This document shows, in pieces, positions 1 to 5,814 of a stretch of DNA of 6,159 nucleotides. The first letter of the stretch is position 1. Every line of letters starts with the position of its first letter. Source of the DNA: Betaproteobacteria bacterium. Lineage in GTDB: Bacteria; Pseudomonadota; Gammaproteobacteria; Burkholderiales; SG8-41. The stretch spans positions 1-6,159 of the forward strand of contig JAHFRO010000140.1 of NCBI GenBank assembly GCA_023266245.1. The letters run 5' to 3'. Under the pieces are notes generated by a model that had not been told where the DNA came from, did not search any database, and saw only the letters and a program-made list of their open reading frames with translations. Position numbers and translations under genes: made by a program.

Positions 1-165
1 GGGCGCCCGGGCCTCCTCGGTTGTGATGGGCACCTGTTTGCGCTTGAAAACCTCCACGAACACGACGGCCGGCGCCATGCAGCCGAAGTCCATGGTGGTG
101 CCCGCCCAGTCGAGCAGCACGGCCTGGATCTTTCCGCGATATTGTCTCTGATAGGTAAATGACAT
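1..165 (-). CDS. phnX: Phosphonoacetaldehyde hydrolase (phosphonatase), N-terminal part, cut by window edge
   Basis: The product hydrolyses phosphonoacetaldehyde to acetaldehyde and phosphate, the last step of the 2-aminoethylphosphonate (AEP) pathway, in the cytoplasm. Only 55 codons lie in the window; I translated them by hand. The haloacid dehalogenase motif I is plain: LLDWAGTTMDFGCMAP, with the nucleophile Asp19, the DWAGTT signature typical of phosphonatases rather than other HAD enzymes, and Cys29 at the position of the conserved Cys of the Bacillus cereus enzyme. The ITTEEARAP segment at the edge leads into the cap domain. The Schiff-base lysine would fall about five residues beyond the edge and cannot be checked. 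The ATG at 165-163 has a good Shine-Dalgarno AGGAG at 179-175, nine bases upstream. It is the last visible gene of the minus-strand series, 182 bases after the TRAP binding-protein gene, so it may be read through from upstream or have its own promoter. Family assignment is firm; completeness is unknown. Confidence 0.9.
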   Translation of the reverse strand, partial: MSFTYQRQYRGKIQAVLLDWAGTTMDFGCMAPAVVFVEVFKRKQVPITTEEARAP

Positions 166-347
166 TTCTGGCTTCTCCTATTGGTTGATCATCGTATTGA
201 CGTCGACCGTGATTGCGCTGGGAGCGCTGAGCCCTCCATCCCGTCCCGCGGAAGGGCGAGGTCGCGCAGGATCGCAGGAGCGGGCGTTCAATGGTGGGGA
301 GGGCGGGCGAATTCGCACCCGGCCCTCCTGTTACGCTGCAAGCCGCT
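166..347. other. 182-base gap between dctP-like gene and phnX
   Basis: This is the only long gap in the minus-strand series. It holds the phnX Shine-Dalgarno (179-175) and a GC-rich hairpin at 298-328. I see no T-run after the hairpin on the minus strand, so there is no clear rho-independent terminator, and no convincing promoter before phnX. Reading frames across it look like shadows. Read-through from the TRAP genes into phnX is possible but not shown. Confidence 0.5.
298..328. repeat. Hairpin-forming inverted repeat after the dctP-like gene
   Basis: Seven-base arms GGAGGGC (298-304) and GCCCTCC (322-328) enclose a ten-base perfect palindrome GCGAATTCGC (307-316). The structure starts 20 bases past the dctP-like stop codon in the direction of transcription. 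No U-tract follows on the minus strand, so it is not a standard terminator. A role in protecting the upstream mRNA 3' end, or partial attenuation before phnX, is possible but is inference. Confidence 0.5.
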
Positions 348-1457
348 TCAGGTTCCGAGCTCCGCCGCCCCGCTGATGAGGGTGGACAGCTTGGAGGTCT
401 CGCGGGTGTAGGGCACGACCAAATTCGCGAATGCGCGCTGCGATGCGAGCACCTTCTTGAAGAATGGATCCTTCGCCTCGAGATTCGCGAGCACCTTCTT
501 GGCAGACTTGATGAAGGCGGGCGCGTAGTCGGGCGGCGCGTCGAACAGCTTGACGCCCTTCTCCTTGACGAGCACCTGGAGTGCCTTGGCGTTCTCGTGG
601 GCGAAGTACAGGATCGCCTCGAAGACCGAGGTCGTGAGCGCCACCTCCAAGATCGCCTGCAGGTCCGCCGGCAGCGCACGCCATTTGGCGCCGTTGATGA
701 TGACGTCGGCAATGTCGATCGCCTGGTGCAAGCCCTGGATCGAATAGAACTTAAAGACGTCGTACAGGCCCAGCGGCAGGTCGTTAGCGGGGTTGATCCA
801 TTCGACGCCGTCGACGATGCCGCGCTCGGCGGCAGGAATCAGCTCCTGTCCCGCAAGGTTCATCGGAATGCCGCCCATGTCTTTCAGCACGTCGCTCGGC
901 AGGCCTGCGGAGATGCGGAAGCGCAGCTTGGTGAATTCCGCCACGGAGGTGATCGGCTTCTTGAACCATCCGAAGCACTCGGGCCCGTCGGGCGCGTAGA
1001 GGAACGGCATGACGTCCGCCTTGAGGATCTTCTGGTAATACTCGAGGTAGAGGTCGCGCCCGCCGCCGCGCATGTACCAGGCGAGCTGGCCCATCTGGTC
1101 GAGGCCGCTGCCTGATCCGCCCAGCGGCGAGCTGAAGAGCCCGCCCGCGGGGTGCTTGCCGGTGGCGTAGTGCGTCCACCACTGCCCCGTGTCGACGACG
1201 CCCTTGTTGACCGCGTCCAGGATCTCGAACGGGTTCACGATGGCGCCACTGGGGAGCACCTCGATCTTCAGTCGCCCGTTGGACATCCGGTCGACGTTGG
1301 ACGCGAACTTGTTCAGCAGCGTCATGTGCGGCGTGCCGGCCGGGTTGGCGCTCTGCAGCTTCCACCGGAATGGCGTGGCCTGCGCCTGCGCGATCCCGGG
1401 AGTCACCGCTGCGCCGGCTGCGAGCCCTGCACCTGCCAGAAACTTTCTTCGTTCCAT
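348..1457 (-). CDS. TRAP transporter periplasmic substrate-binding protein (DctP family, TakP-like)
   Basis: This is the 369-residue periplasmic solute receptor of a TRAP transporter, which captures an organic anion and delivers it to the membrane pair encoded just upstream. The N-terminus MERRKFLAGAGLAAGAAV is a twin-arginine (Tat) signal with probable cleavage after AQA (residue 25). The mature part follows the DctP fold: the RLKIEVLPSGAI segment near 62-73, the ligand-arginine region KLRFRISAG with Arg181 as the likely carboxylate-binding residue, and VDGVEWINPANDL at 215-227. The Glu219-Trp220 pair and following Asn-Asp resemble the TakP subgroup, which binds alpha-keto acids with a sodium ion. 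Shine-Dalgarno AAGGAG precedes the ATG at 1457, and the gene lies 38 bases after the dctM-like gene. The length is normal. The substrate cannot be read from sequence; the phosphonate neighbours suggest a phosphonate or a related carboxylate. Whether it truly uses Tat is a prediction from the RR motif. Confidence 0.95.
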   Translation of the reverse strand: MERRKFLAGAGLAAGAAVTPGIAQAQATPFRWKLQSANPAGTPHMTLLNKFASNVDRMSNGRLKIEVLPSGAIVNPFEILDAVNKGVVDTGQWWTHYATGKHPAGGLFSSPLGGSGSGLDQMGQLAWYMRGGGRDLYLEYYQKILKADVMPFLYAPDGPECFGWFKKPITSVAEFTKLRFRISAGLPSDVLKDMGGIPMNLAGQELIPAAERGIVDGVEWINPANDLPLGLYDVFKFYSIQGLHQAIDIADVIINGAKWRALPADLQAILEVALTTSVFEAILYFAHENAKALQVLVKEKGVKLFDAPPDYAPAFIKSAKKVLANLEAKDPFFKKVLASQRAFANLVVPYTRETSKLSTLISGAAELGT

Positions 1458-1495
1458 TGTCTTCTCCTTTTTCGTGGGTTGAGAGTTGCTGCTAT

Positions 1496-2818
1496 CTAGT
1501 TAGTCCCGAATATCATGTTCGGGAGCACCAGAATGATTTGCGGGAAAAAGTACAGGATCAGTACGGCGATTAACTGCAAGACCATGAAGGGCATCATTCC
1601 TTTGTAGATGTCCGCCAGGTCCCACCGCGGCATGACCCCCTTCAAGTAATACGCCGAGAGCGCCACGGGCGGGGACAGCCAGCAGGTTTGCAGCGTCACC
1701 GCGAGCAGGATGCTGAACCATACCATGTTGACCTTCGTCGCCTGCAGGATGGGCAGGAAGATGGGCACGATGACGACCACGATCGGCACCCACTCCAGGG
1801 GCCAGCCGAGGATGAAGCACACCACCAGGATCGCGAGGATCAGGAATTCCGGCTGGATGTTCCATTCGATGAGCGTGTTGGCGATGAGCGCCGGCGTTCC
1901 CAGCGCGGAGAACACCGAGCCCATGAAGGTCGAGGCGGCGAGCAGGATCATCACCATGCTCGAGGTCTGTGCCGTGCGGAATGTGGAGTCCTTGATCACC
2001 TGCCATGTAAGCCTCCCGTGTGCCGCAGTGACGATCAGAGAGCCGACACAGCCCAACGCCGCCCCCTCCGTCGGCGTGGCCCATCCCGTGATGATGGACC
2101 CGAGCGTGGCCATGATGAGCGCCGCGGGCGGAACCAGGCCGAGGACGAACTCGCGCGCCAGGTGGGCCTTGCTCACGTCGAGCTCCTTGTCGCTCAGCGA
2201 AGGCCCGAGCTTCGGGTTGAGCCAGACCCGCGTCAACGTATAGACGACGTAGATGAACGCGAGCAGGAGTCCGGGCAGCAGCGCGCCGGCGTACAGGCGC
2301 GCCACCGACACCTGGAGCACGGGCCCCATGACCACCAGCATCACGCTGGGGGGAATGAGGATGCCCAGCGTGCCTCCCGCGCAGATCGTCCCGGCGGAAA
2401 GCTTCGTGTCGTAGCCGGACCTCATCATCACGGGGGCGGCCATCAGCGCGATGATGGTCACCGACGCGCCGACAATCCCCGTGGCGGCGGCGAACAGCGT
2501 GGCCGTGAAGATCGTGGCGAGAAACAGCGAGCCGTGCATTCGACCGCAGAGCAGCTGCACCGCGTGGAAAAGCCGGCTCATCAATCCGGCGCTTTCCAGC
2601 ACATACCCCATGAAGGTGAACATCGCGACCGCCGCGAGCACCGTGTCCATCATCGTTCCGAAAACCTGGAAGGTCATCAGGTGGAAGACGCGATCGCCCA
2701 GACCGATGTAGCCGAACACCATCCCGAGGAAAATCAAGGTAAACGAGATCGGGAAGCCGCCCAGGATGACGACAAAGAGCAGGCCGAGGAGGATGAGCCC
2801 GACGATCTCGTGGCTCAT
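1496..2818 (-). CDS. TRAP transporter large permease subunit (DctM family)
   Basis: This inner-membrane protein of 440 residues forms the ion-coupled transport channel of the TRAP system. It is hydrophobic throughout, with roughly a dozen membrane segments, beginning IVGLILLGLLFVVILGGFPI. The family hallmark GGTLGILIPPSVMLVVMGPV lies in the first third to half of the protein, preceded by a G-A-S-V-T-I-I-A-L-M segment also typical of DctM. The length matches single DctM subunits, so it is not a DctQM fusion. I chose the ATG at 2818-2816, five bases after a GGGGG stretch; a GTG two codons earlier (2824) is an alternative that adds only two residues. The gene sits 27 bases after the small permease gene and ends with TAG at 1498-1496, 38 bases before the binding-protein gene, so the three TRAP genes are almost certainly one transcript. 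No frameshift or missing segment is seen. Confidence 0.95.
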   Translation of the reverse strand: MSHEIVGLILLGLLFVVILGGFPISFTLIFLGMVFGYIGLGDRVFHLMTFQVFGTMMDTVLAAVAMFTFMGYVLESAGLMSRLFHAVQLLCGRMHGSLFLATIFTATLFAAATGIVGASVTIIALMAAPVMMRSGYDTKLSAGTICAGGTLGILIPPSVMLVVMGPVLQVSVARLYAGALLPGLLLAFIYVVYTLTRVWLNPKLGPSLSDKELDVSKAHLAREFVLGLVPPAALIMATLGSIITGWATPTEGAALGCVGSLIVTAAHGRLTWQVIKDSTFRTAQTSSMVMILLAASTFMGSVFSALGTPALIANTLIEWNIQPEFLILAILVVCFILGWPLEWVPIVVVIVPIFLPILQATKVNMVWFSILLAVTLQTCWLSPPVALSAYYLKGVMPRWDLADIYKGMMPFMVLQLIAVLILYFFPQIILVLPNMIFGTN

Positions 2819-2845
2819 GGGCACCCCCGGCGGCGATACGCGGCA

Positions 2846-3385
2846 TCATACGAGTTCAGCGGGAGCCTCTTGGTATCGATAGTCGATGCCAGTGCGCAGC
2901 GTCTTGAAGCACTTGAGGACCTCCGAGATGCCCTGGATGAGGATCAGGGCTGAGCTCAGGGGAATGACCGTCTTGTACCAGTACGCCGGGGGCCGCCAGG
3001 TGGTCATCAGAGCTTCCTTCAGATCCCACGATTCGGCGGCGAAGTCCCAGCTCAGCCACGTGAACATCACCATGCCGGGAAGGAAGAGGAAGAGGTACTG
3101 CGCGATGTCCATGCGCACCTGCGTCTTGAGCGACCAGTTCTTGGAGAAGAAATCGGTACGGATGTGCTTCTGGAGGTAGAGCGTATAGGCGCCGGCGAGG
3201 AAGAAATGCGCGCCGTAGCACATGGTCGCGATGTCGTTGGCCCACATCGTCGGCTGCCACAACTTGCGCACCATGACTTCGTAAAACAGCACCAGGAACA
3301 TCGGGAAGATGAGCCAGGCGATCGCCTTGCCGGACCAGATGCTGATCCGGTCGATGACATTGGTGATGCGATCGATCTTGTCCAT
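2846..3385 (-). CDS. TRAP transporter small permease subunit (DctQ family)
   Basis: This is the 179-residue small membrane subunit that pairs with the DctM-like protein and supports docking of the binding protein. Four hydrophobic segments are visible at about residues 20-39, 52-71, 92-113 and 138-157, the normal DctQ topology. The EVMVRKLW segment after the first helix and the TDFFSKNWS stretch between helices 2 and 3 fit the family pattern of E-x-x-x-R-x and a short loop before helix 3. The open frame runs much further upstream, but that part overlaps the dehydrogenase gene in another frame. I place the start at ATG 3385-3383, where MDKIDRIT begins and a Shine-Dalgarno AAGGAAGG lies directly upstream. 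It begins 14 bases after the dehydrogenase stop codon, so the two are co-transcribed. DctQ proteins diverge quickly, so position beside dctM supports the call as much as the motifs do. Confidence 0.93.
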   Translation of the reverse strand: MDKIDRITNVIDRISIWSGKAIAWLIFPMFLVLFYEVMVRKLWQPTMWANDIATMCYGAHFFLAGAYTLYLQKHIRTDFFSKNWSLKTQVRMDIAQYLFLFLPGMVMFTWLSWDFAAESWDLKEALMTTWRPPAYWYKTVIPLSSALILIQGISEVLKCFKTLRTGIDYRYQEAPAELV

Positions 3386-3399
3386 GCCTTCCTTGTGCG

Positions 3400-4491
3400 T
3401 CAACGGTTTGTGGCGCCGATGAAGTTCTTGCCGCGCACGCCTTCCATTGCCTGGGCCACCATGCGCCGGGAGTCCTCCGCGCTCACGCCGTAGGCCTCGA
3501 AGTCGGTCTTGACCCCGACACGCTCCAGGAATTCGGCGAGCCGCCGCGGCGCTCCCTCGAGGTCGCCGTCGAAAACGCTCGCCAGCACCGAGTCGCGCCC
3601 CGGGTCGATGCCGACAGCGCGCTGCAGCACTATGGGCAGGGTAAACGAGCACGCGATCCCGTGGGGCAGCCGGAAGCGCAGCGTCATCTCGTAGGAGATC
3701 GAATGCGCGAGCGCGGTCTTAGTGTTGGAAAACGCCATGCCCGCCTTGAGCGCGGCTAGCGCCATGCGCGCTCGCAACTCGCGATCTTCCGGGTTTTCGA
3801 TCAGCCTCGGGAGCGTGGCGATCACCTCGCGCGCGGCGGCCACAGCGAAGGTGTCGGAAATTGGATTAGCGTTCACGTTCCAGATGGACTCGAGCGCGTG
3901 GGAGAGGGCATCGAGCGCGCTCTGCACAGTCACCGCCCGGGGCAGCGTGAGCGTCAGGTCGGGGTCGACGATGGCGGCCTCAGGCCATGTCTGCGGCAGG
4001 TGCAGCGAGTACTTCCTGCCGGCCGCGTGGTCCCAGATCGTGGCCCACGGCGTCACCTCGCTTCCGGTACCCGCCGTGGTCGGCACGGCGATCAGCGCCT
4101 TCACGCGGTGCGGGACGAATGATCCGCCCTTCGAAAGGAGCGCGACCAGTTCGTCGAAGCGGCCGCTCTGCGTCCCGACCATGAGCGCCTTGGCGGCGTC
4201 GATGGCGCTTCCGCCCCCCACGGCGAGCACCGTCTCGCACTCGGAATGATCGCACCAGAAGCGCTCGTACATCGGCGCGAGGAAGCTTACGTCGGGGTTG
4301 GGCTCGATGCGGTCCTCGACGCCAAGGAGCGAGCTGCCCAGGATGGCGCGAAGGCGATCGACGAGGCCGAGGCCTTCGGCTTCAGGGAACGTGACCAGGA
4401 CGGTGCGGCGCGCGGCGAGGACCACCGGTAACTCCGCGATTGATGCGGCGCCGAAGCGAATGGCGACGGGATTCTGATAGCGATGCGACAG
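3400..4491 (-). CDS. Phosphonate-associated iron-containing alcohol dehydrogenase (group III Fe-ADH)
   Basis: This is a cytoplasmic NAD(P)-dependent, metal-dependent alcohol/aldehyde oxidoreductase. Counting from the start chosen here (363 residues), it shows the dinucleotide-binding GGGSAID motif (92-98), TTAGTGSE (138-145) and all four iron ligands expected from the family: Asp194 and His198 in LDALSHALES, His263 in ALAHSIS, and His277 in LPHGIACS. The position four after His263, a His in the E. coli FucO enzyme, is Tyr here. It resembles the phosphonate metabolism-associated Fe-ADH family (TIGR03405), usually found near phnX. A role in interconverting 2-hydroxyethylphosphonate and phosphonoacetaldehyde is inference. 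Start: the first ordinary start codon is GTG at 4425, but the frame is open upstream and encodes SHRYQNPVAIRFGAASIAEL, a typical Fe-ADH N-terminal strand. An in-frame stop at 4512-4510 limits the extension. A strong GGAGGGG (4501-4495) just before CTG 4491-4489 suggests a CTG start. It leads the operon, divergent from the LysR gene. Confidence 0.93.
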   Translation of the reverse strand: MSHRYQNPVAIRFGAASIAELPVVLAARRTVLVTFPEAEGLGLVDRLRAILGSSLLGVEDRIEPNPDVSFLAPMYERFWCDHSECETVLAVGGGSAIDAAKALMVGTQSGRFDELVALLSKGGSFVPHRVKALIAVPTTAGTGSEVTPWATIWDHAAGRKYSLHLPQTWPEAAIVDPDLTLTLPRAVTVQSALDALSHALESIWNVNANPISDTFAVAAAREVIATLPRLIENPEDRELRARMALAALKAGMAFSNTKTALAHSISYEMTLRFRLPHGIACSFTLPIVLQRAVGIDPGRDSVLASVFDGDLEGAPRRLAEFLERVGVKTDFEAYGVSAEDSRRMVAQAMEGVRGKNFIGATNR

Positions 4492-4636
4492 CGTCCCCTC
4501 CAGACATGCTTAGTTCACGTTTCCGGCTCTGGTGGCCGATTGGCGAAGTATCTGCGTCTGGACACTATTGAGCAAATTGTTTTATTTGTATTAGTCTATT
4601 CAAAAAAGCTATGATAGCGAGCAGGAGGGCAACCCC
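4492..4636. promoter_or_regulatory. Divergent control region between the Fe-ADH operon and the LysR regulator
   Basis: This 145-base interval has an AT-rich core (about 4561-4612) in otherwise GC-rich DNA. It contains both Shine-Dalgarno sites: GGAGGGG at 4501-4495 for the dehydrogenase and AGGAGGG at 4623-4629 for the regulator. A possible leftward promoter is TTGAAT (4603-4598), 16 bases, AACAAT (4581-4576). A possible rightward -10 is TATGAT (4610-4615), with only a weak TTGTAT (4586-4591) as -35, and it would start transcription almost on the Shine-Dalgarno. A dyad CAAAT-N6-ATTTG (4573-4588) overlaps the leftward -10. LysR-type regulators typically bind such shared regions. The promoters are matches by eye; only the general role of the region is well supported. 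Confidence 0.55.
4573..4588. promoter_or_regulatory. Candidate operator dyad CAAAT-N6-ATTTG
   Basis: Perfect five-base arms (4573-4577 and 4584-4588) are separated by six bases inside the AT-rich core between the divergent genes. The dyad overlaps the candidate -10 of the dehydrogenase promoter. The position is what one expects for a LysR-type site, but in an AT-rich stretch a five-base dyad can arise by chance. Confidence 0.3.
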
Positions 4637-5560
4637 ATGCGGCTCACCCAGCTGCGCTCGTTCCACGCGGTCGCGCGCGCTGGCGGATTCACCGGCGCGG
4701 CCAAGCTGCTGCACGTCAGCCAGCCTACCGTCACGACTCAGGTTCGGTTTCTGGAGGAGACCTACGGCGTCGAACTATTCCATCGCCGCGGGCGCACTGT
4801 GCGACTGACTGCCTTGGGCGAGCAGTTGTTCGAAATTGCGAAGCAGATTTTCAGTCTGGAAGGCGACGCGATTCACCTACTGCAGGATTCCGGCGAGCTT
4901 CGATCCGGGCACTTGCGCGTCGGGGCGGTCGGCCCATTTCACGTCACCGAGATGCTGGCCAAATTTAACCAGCGGTATCCGACGATGCAGGTTTCGGTTC
5001 GCATCGGAAACTCGGAGGAAGTGTTGCGCGGACTATTGGATTACCAGACCGACGTCGCGGTGCTGGCGCAGTTCACCGACGACCCGCGCTTTTTCGCGGT
5101 GCCCTATAGCCGCCACCCGGTGGTGGTGTTCGTGCATCGCGACCATCGGTTTGCACGCCGCAAGGAAATCCGGATCGAGGAACTCAAAAGCGAGCGGCTG
5201 ATCATGCGCGAGGCAGGTTCCACCACTCGCAAGGCGTTGGAGAATGCGCTCAAGAGAGCGCGGGTCAAAGCAAACGTGGTGATGGAAATTGGCAGCCGCG
5301 AGACACTGCGCGAGGCCGTTGCCAAGAGGCTCGGCGTGGGCGCGGTTTCCGAAGTCGAGTACGTGGGCGATCCGCGGCTCAGCAAGGTCAGAATCTCCAA
5401 TGCAGAGGTCTACACGCACGCACACGTGCTGTGCTTGGAGGAACGGCGCAACGCACGGGTGGTGAAAGCTTTCCTCGAGATCGTCGACGAGCTACGCCGG
5501 GAGAGAGCGAAGGCGGGTACTGCTCCGGCTCAGGAACGGCGCGGCTGGCATCGCCGCTAG
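4637..5560 (+). CDS. LysR-type regulator, aminoethylphosphonate-catabolism-associated type
   Basis: This 307-residue transcription factor probably controls the phosphonate genes on both sides. The N-terminal winged helix-turn-helix spans about 1-60, with recognition region GFTGAAKLLHVSQPTVTTQV at 17-36, followed by the linker helix (to about 88). The effector-binding domain begins SGHLRVGAVGPFHV (90-103), and IGNSEEVLRGLLDYQTDVAV (123-142) matches my memory of the AEP-associated LysR family (TIGR03339), which is found beside phnW/phnX genes. The ATG at 4637 has a near-perfect Shine-Dalgarno AGGAGGG seven bases upstream. The last 20 or so residues (AGTAPAQERRGWHRR and before) are charged, low in structure and longer than I expect for the family, and they end exactly where the phnA remnant ends: the CTAG at 5557-5560 supplies a stop on both strands. 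The tail may come from a rearrangement. The effector is unknown; phosphonoacetaldehyde, AEP or an imported phosphonate are candidates. Confidence 0.95.
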   Translation: MRLTQLRSFHAVARAGGFTGAAKLLHVSQPTVTTQVRFLEETYGVELFHRRGRTVRLTALGEQLFEIAKQIFSLEGDAIHLLQDSGELRSGHLRVGAVGPFHVTEMLAKFNQRYPTMQVSVRIGNSEEVLRGLLDYQTDVAVLAQFTDDPRFFAVPYSRHPVVVFVHRDHRFARRKEIRIEELKSERLIMREAGSTTRKALENALKRARVKANVVMEIGSRETLREAVAKRLGVGAVSEVEYVGDPRLSKVRISNAEVYTHAHVLCLEERRNARVVKAFLEIVDELRRERAKAGTAPAQERRGWHRR

Positions 5561-5814
5561 AGGAGGTGCGTCGCCGGCGGCACGCCGGTGACGATCGACA
5601 GATTGTTGGGATTGGTGAAGCTCGGCACCACTGAGTCGGCGAGAAACGATGCGCCCTTCGCGTACAGTTTGCGCAAATAGGGCGCGGCGCCGGCCTGGAT
5701 TGCCTGCGTGATGTAATCCGGCTCGCAGCCGTTGACGCACACCACCACCAGCGGTTTGTCCATCCAGCGGTAGGTCCGGCCGTTGATCGTGAGCCGTTCA
5801 TTCCTCGCGGTCAT
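5557..5814 (-). pseudogene. phnA: Truncated phosphonoacetate hydrolase (N-terminal remnant)
   Basis: Intact PhnA is a roughly 400-residue zinc enzyme of the alkaline phosphatase superfamily that splits phosphonoacetate into acetate and phosphate. Only 85 codons remain. They align with the N-terminus of the family: INGRTYRW, then PLVVVCVNGCEPDYITQAI, then SVVPSFTNPNNLSIVTGVPP, which contains the nucleophile Thr67. After ATH the family continues with a G-I-x-G-N segment; here the frame reads Leu-Leu-stop. The other frames downstream do not restore homology, and the rest of the gene is nowhere in this window. Asn28 stands where a metal-ligand Asp is expected (AAC instead of GAC would be one transition), a second sign of decay. 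The start at ATG 5814 is supported by AGGAA (5825-5821) and by where homology begins. It is convergent with the LysR gene, overlapping it by four bases. The fragment lacks the rest of the zinc site and cannot be active alone. Confidence 0.85.

Noticed and set aside
298..328. Rho-independent terminator after the dctP-like gene
   Set aside because: The hairpin is real by eye, but no T-run follows it on either strand.
291..1115. Plus-strand open frame of 274 codons opposite the dctP-like gene
   Set aside because: It is an antisense shadow of a well-supported binding-protein gene, with no recognisable motif of its own.
1500..2849. Minus-strand frame of 449 codons overlapping the dctM-like gene in another frame
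   Set aside because: It is rich in Arg, His, Gly and Ala with no hydrophobic segments; it is a frame shadow of the permease gene.
1688..2953. Long plus-strand open frame of 421 codons opposite the dctM- and dctQ-like genes
   Set aside because: Its translation is dominated by Arg, His, Asp, Gln and Glu with no fold pattern, typical of the antisense of GC-rich membrane-protein genes; the minus-strand frames show clear TRAP family features.
3386..3652. Longer start for the dctQ-like gene (start at 3652)
   Set aside because: The extra 89 residues overlap the dehydrogenase gene in another frame and read as arginine-rich shadow sequence; the ATG at 3385 has its own Shine-Dalgarno and begins the DctQ homology.
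3400..4425. Fe-ADH start at GTG 4425
   Set aside because: It would remove the conserved N-terminal strand (NPVAIRFG), although a modest GGAG precedes it; kept only as an alternative.
5388..5801. Minus-strand frame of 137 codons crossing the lysR end and the phnA remnant
   Set aside because: It has low-complexity Arg/Ser/Pro composition, no homology that I recognise, and overlaps two better-supported frames.
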